Shown here one piece after another: positions 61,931 to 64,000 of a DNA stretch of 64,000 nt. Location of the stretch: assembly GCA_020846635.1 (NCBI GenBank), contig JADLDO010000007.1, forward strand, positions 1 to 64,000, written 5' to 3'. Both the position numbers and the translations under genes were made by a program. Positions within the stretch are counted from its first letter, which is position 1, and every line of letters starts with the position of its first letter. The notes below the pieces were generated by a model, which worked only from the letters and a program-made list of their open reading frames with translations, searched no databases and had not been told where the DNA came from. Source of the DNA: Caldilineaceae bacterium. GTDB lineage: Bacteria; Chloroflexota; Anaerolineae; Caldilineales; Caldilineaceae.

Positions 61931-64000
61931 TTAGGGATTCTTATAGATGCCCGGCAGGATCAGCTGCGGCGTGGGTTCGTTGGGCGAATTCTCGCTGCAA
62001 TTCTCGTCTACCACAATGGTATGTGTACCGATTGTGACGTTGCCATAGGTGTCTGTAACCTCTGCGCGCACGTCATAGGTGCTGCATTTGGCATAGACGT
62101 GGCTGATTTCAGGCGTGGTCTGTGAAGGGCTGTAGGGCGTGCCGTCGCCAAAGTCCCAGCGATAGCTGACCGCTTCGCCCTCTGCCAGCGTTGCTGTGAG
62201 CATCGTCAGCAAGCTCCCATTCTGCGGGGTCGTGTCGCTGATGATCGCTGTGGATGGGTTGGCCCAAGTCCAGTCCAGCAGCGTCCCCAACAGTTCGGAA
62301 CGGGTGGTCGGCGTCACGTTCAACGAAGCATTGAAGGTGTTGCTCATCCCTTCCAGCCCGAAGGTTGTGTAGGCAGTGCGCCCCAGGTAGGTGATGCCGG
62401 GATTCTCCAGTGACGGCTGCTCGCGCTTCACCAGGGCTACAGTGCCGTCCGCCAAGTTGTGAATCCCTGGATAGTAGAGGACTGGCACACTGCCAAAGTC
62501 ATCGCCACCTGCGGGGGCCTCTGGGACACCATAGAGCTCGTTATCGACTTCGTCGATGTAGGGTTGGTTGATGAGGGCCTCAAGTTCGATCTGGTCGCGC
62601 ACTTCCCCACCGGGGTTAGCGGTGGTATGAACATTGATATAGAGGTTGCCCGCAAATAGATCCGTGATCTCGTTCGTGGTGAGGCTCGGCGTGACCACAC
62701 CCGACAGGGTCAGACTGTCTGTGACAAAGACAGGTAAGGTTAGGCCCGCAATATCCGCCAGATCGCGAATGACGGGGCCTGCAACGCCAGGCGCGCCGGT
62801 GTGAATGTGCGCGCCGGTGACGGTGATGGGCGTGGTGTCGGTTGGCATCACCGTGACGGAGAACTCCAGGCGGTTGGCGTCTCGATCATAATAGAGGAAA
62901 AAGTCGCCGCTTGTGTCTGTGTTTACGGGGGGTGTCTCCTCATCGCCGGAAAGCTCTCCTTCGGCGATATAGGCGCGTGTTTTGGTGAGATCAACGGCTA
63001 GATCCTGGAATACCTGCGGCGCATCGTTGGCAGGCAGGATGAGTGTGGTGGGCGTCTGCTCGTCAGTAACGCTGTCTTGGAGCCAGTTGGCGCCCAGGTT
63101 CGCCCCATAGAAGAAAGGCCCTGACCCGCCGTTGATTGCATCCGCATTGAGCGTTGCAGCCAGGTCTTGACCCATGGCGATCAGCGCGCCGCCATTGTTG
63201 AGATATTCCGTTAGCCGGTCGGTTTCCTCAATGCTGAAGCCGGCTGCTGTCACATAATTGTCGCCCGTGAAGTAGAGGATCGCTTTGTAGGCGAGCAGTG
63301 TCGTGGGGTCCGGCAGATTCTCAAGATCATAGTTGACAACTTCGTAGGTATAGCCTAGCTCCTCCAGCGCATTTGTGTAATACCAGAGGTAATCAGAGTT
63401 GAAGTAGCCTACGAGTGGCCCTACATCACTGAAATCGTTGTCGAGAATCAGCACATCCGCCAGCGCAGTCGCATGGGTGGCGCGCGCCCAGGCGGGCATG
63501 TGCGCGTCGTGCGTTGGCCCGTCGAGCAGGATATAGCCCTGGTTCTCGCCCAGTCCTTGACCCGTCGCCGAATTGAAGGTCACGCTGATCGTCTTGGTTT
63601 CGCCCGGTGCGAGACTGAGCGAGGCAGGTTCGACCGTGAAGCCGGGCAGGCTCGTCGTCTGTGTGAAGCCGTCGCCGGTGTAGAGCGTGCTGAGGTTATA
63701 GGTTTCGGCGGCGTTGGCGACGCTGGTCACCATCACGCCAATCGTCTGCTGCGTGCCGGTGGGCACCAGTCCGAAGCTGAGGCTCGGCGGATCCAGGATG
63801 ACGCCTGGATCAATGACGTGGGTCAAATCCAGGCGACCCGCGCCCATGTCGAGCGGCTGCGCCGGGGTTGTGCCATCTGCCAGGTAGATGTCCATATACT
63901 TGGAGGTAGACATCAAGGCAGACTTGACGTAGGCGGGCGACCAGTTGGGATGCGCTTGCAGCACCAATGCCGCAGCGCCAGCGACATGGGGGGAGGCCAT
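61931..64000 (-). CDS. subtilase (S8) C-terminal part with CHRD and PKD domains, truncated by window edge
   Basis: 689 residues, the C-terminal portion only. The window cuts just after the catalytic-Ser loop: it opens with MASPHVAGAAALVLQAHP, the segment that follows GTS in S8 proteases, so the catalytic Ser and the rest of the protease are outside. Then come an Ig/Fn3-like region (about 65-170; FTVEPASLSLAPGETKTISVTFNS), a DJ-1/GATase-like segment (about 185-290; VLILDNDFSDVGP, YKAILYFTGDN), a CHRD domain (about 340-480; LSGDEETPPVNTDTSG, GAHIHTGAPGVAGPVI, LYINVHTTANPGGEVRDQI) and a PKD domain (about 595-665; YRWDFGDGTPYSPSQ). The end is QLILPGIYKNP, a Leu-Pro tail. It is an extracellular protease. 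Confidence 0.88.
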   Translation of the reverse strand: MASPHVAGAAALVLQAHPNWSPAYVKSALMSTSKYMDIYLADGTTPAQPLDMGAGRLDLTHVIDPGVILDPPSLSFGLVPTGTQQTIGVMVTSVANAAETYNLSTLYTGDGFTQTTSLPGFTVEPASLSLAPGETKTISVTFNSATGQGLGENQGYILLDGPTHDAHMPAWARATHATALADVLILDNDFSDVGPLVGYFNSDYLWYYTNALEELGYTYEVVNYDLENLPDPTTLLAYKAILYFTGDNYVTAAGFSIEETDRLTEYLNNGGALIAMGQDLAATLNADAINGGSGPFFYGANLGANWLQDSVTDEQTPTTLILPANDAPQVFQDLAVDLTKTRAYIAEGELSGDEETPPVNTDTSGDFFLYYDRDANRLEFSVTVMPTDTTPITVTGAHIHTGAPGVAGPVIRDLADIAGLTLPVFVTDSLTLSGVVTPSLTTNEITDLFAGNLYINVHTTANPGGEVRDQIELEALINQPYIDEVDNELYGVPEAPAGGDDFGSVPVLYYPGIHNLADGTVALVKREQPSLENPGITYLGRTAYTTFGLEGMSNTFNASLNVTPTTRSELLGTLLDWTWANPSTAIISDTTPQNGSLLTMLTATLAEGEAVSYRWDFGDGTPYSPSQTTPEISHVYAKCSTYDVRAEVTDTYGNVTIGTHTIVVDENCSENSPNEPTPQLILPGIYKNP

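Overview
The window looks like chromosomal DNA of a filamentous-type Chloroflexota bacterium (Anaerolineae/Caldilineae-like is my best guess). The clues are large secreted proteins with ELWxxDGT, PA14 and Ycf48 repeats, C-termini ending in a Leu-Pro tail, Tat-type lipoprotein binding proteins, a form II CO-dehydrogenase-like cluster, and many sugar/sugar-acid enzymes with their own ABC transporters. This is inference from gene content only. I saw no rRNA, tRNA, CRISPR array, complete insertion sequence or prophage.

Layout. 1-4.7 kb: stress and small genes (cold-shock protein with a long structured leader, DUF1269 protein, C-tail-anchored peptide, OsmC protein, LRR fragment, DUF6159 membrane protein, FmdE-like protein). 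4.9-11 kb: two giant secreted proteins. 11-11.9 kb: GNAT acetyltransferase and a cupin. 12-26 kb: a minus-strand operon with a complete dipeptide-type ABC transporter (binding protein, two permeases, two ATPases), a B12-binding radical SAM protein, a GH4 alpha-galactosidase-like enzyme, a large unrecognised protein and a cupin-like protein. It is probably an uptake-and-cleavage locus for an oligosaccharide. 26.5-35.1 kb: a minus-strand molybdenum hydroxylase cluster (CoxG, CoxS, CoxL, CoxM, SnoaL-like, CoxD/MoxR, CoxE/VWA, XdhC), whose CoxL carries the form II motif AYRGAGR, so CO is not established as the substrate. 35.5-41.1 kb: DHFR/RibD-like protein, ABC exporter, PQQ-type sugar dehydrogenase lipoprotein, and a soluble FtsK-like ATPase with a small membrane protein under a promoter that contains a LexA-type palindrome.

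41.4-45.8 kb: sugar-acid/lactone catabolism (SDR dehydrogenase, lactonase-like amidohydrolase, FAD oxidoreductase, class III aminotransferase). 46-52 kb: membrane-anchored unknown, LysM protein with Tyr/Asn/Gly-rich repeats, AraC-Ogt DNA repair protein, M19 dipeptidase, hotdog thioesterase. 51.8-59.4 kb: two enolase-superfamily enzymes, a cupin, a Gfo/Idh oxidoreductase and a CUT1-type sugar ABC transporter, a second sugar-acid locus that could share substrates with the 41-45 kb genes. 59.7-64 kb: a PAS-PAS-GAF histidine kinase and the C-terminal part of a subtilase carrying CHRD and PKD domains, cut by the right edge.

Gene ends are often marked by long, near-perfect hairpins without a U-tract. 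In both ABC operons such a hairpin lies between the binding-protein gene and the first permease gene. Several start codons were moved inward from the longest reading frame because a good ribosome binding site precedes an internal ATG; these choices are stated per gene.
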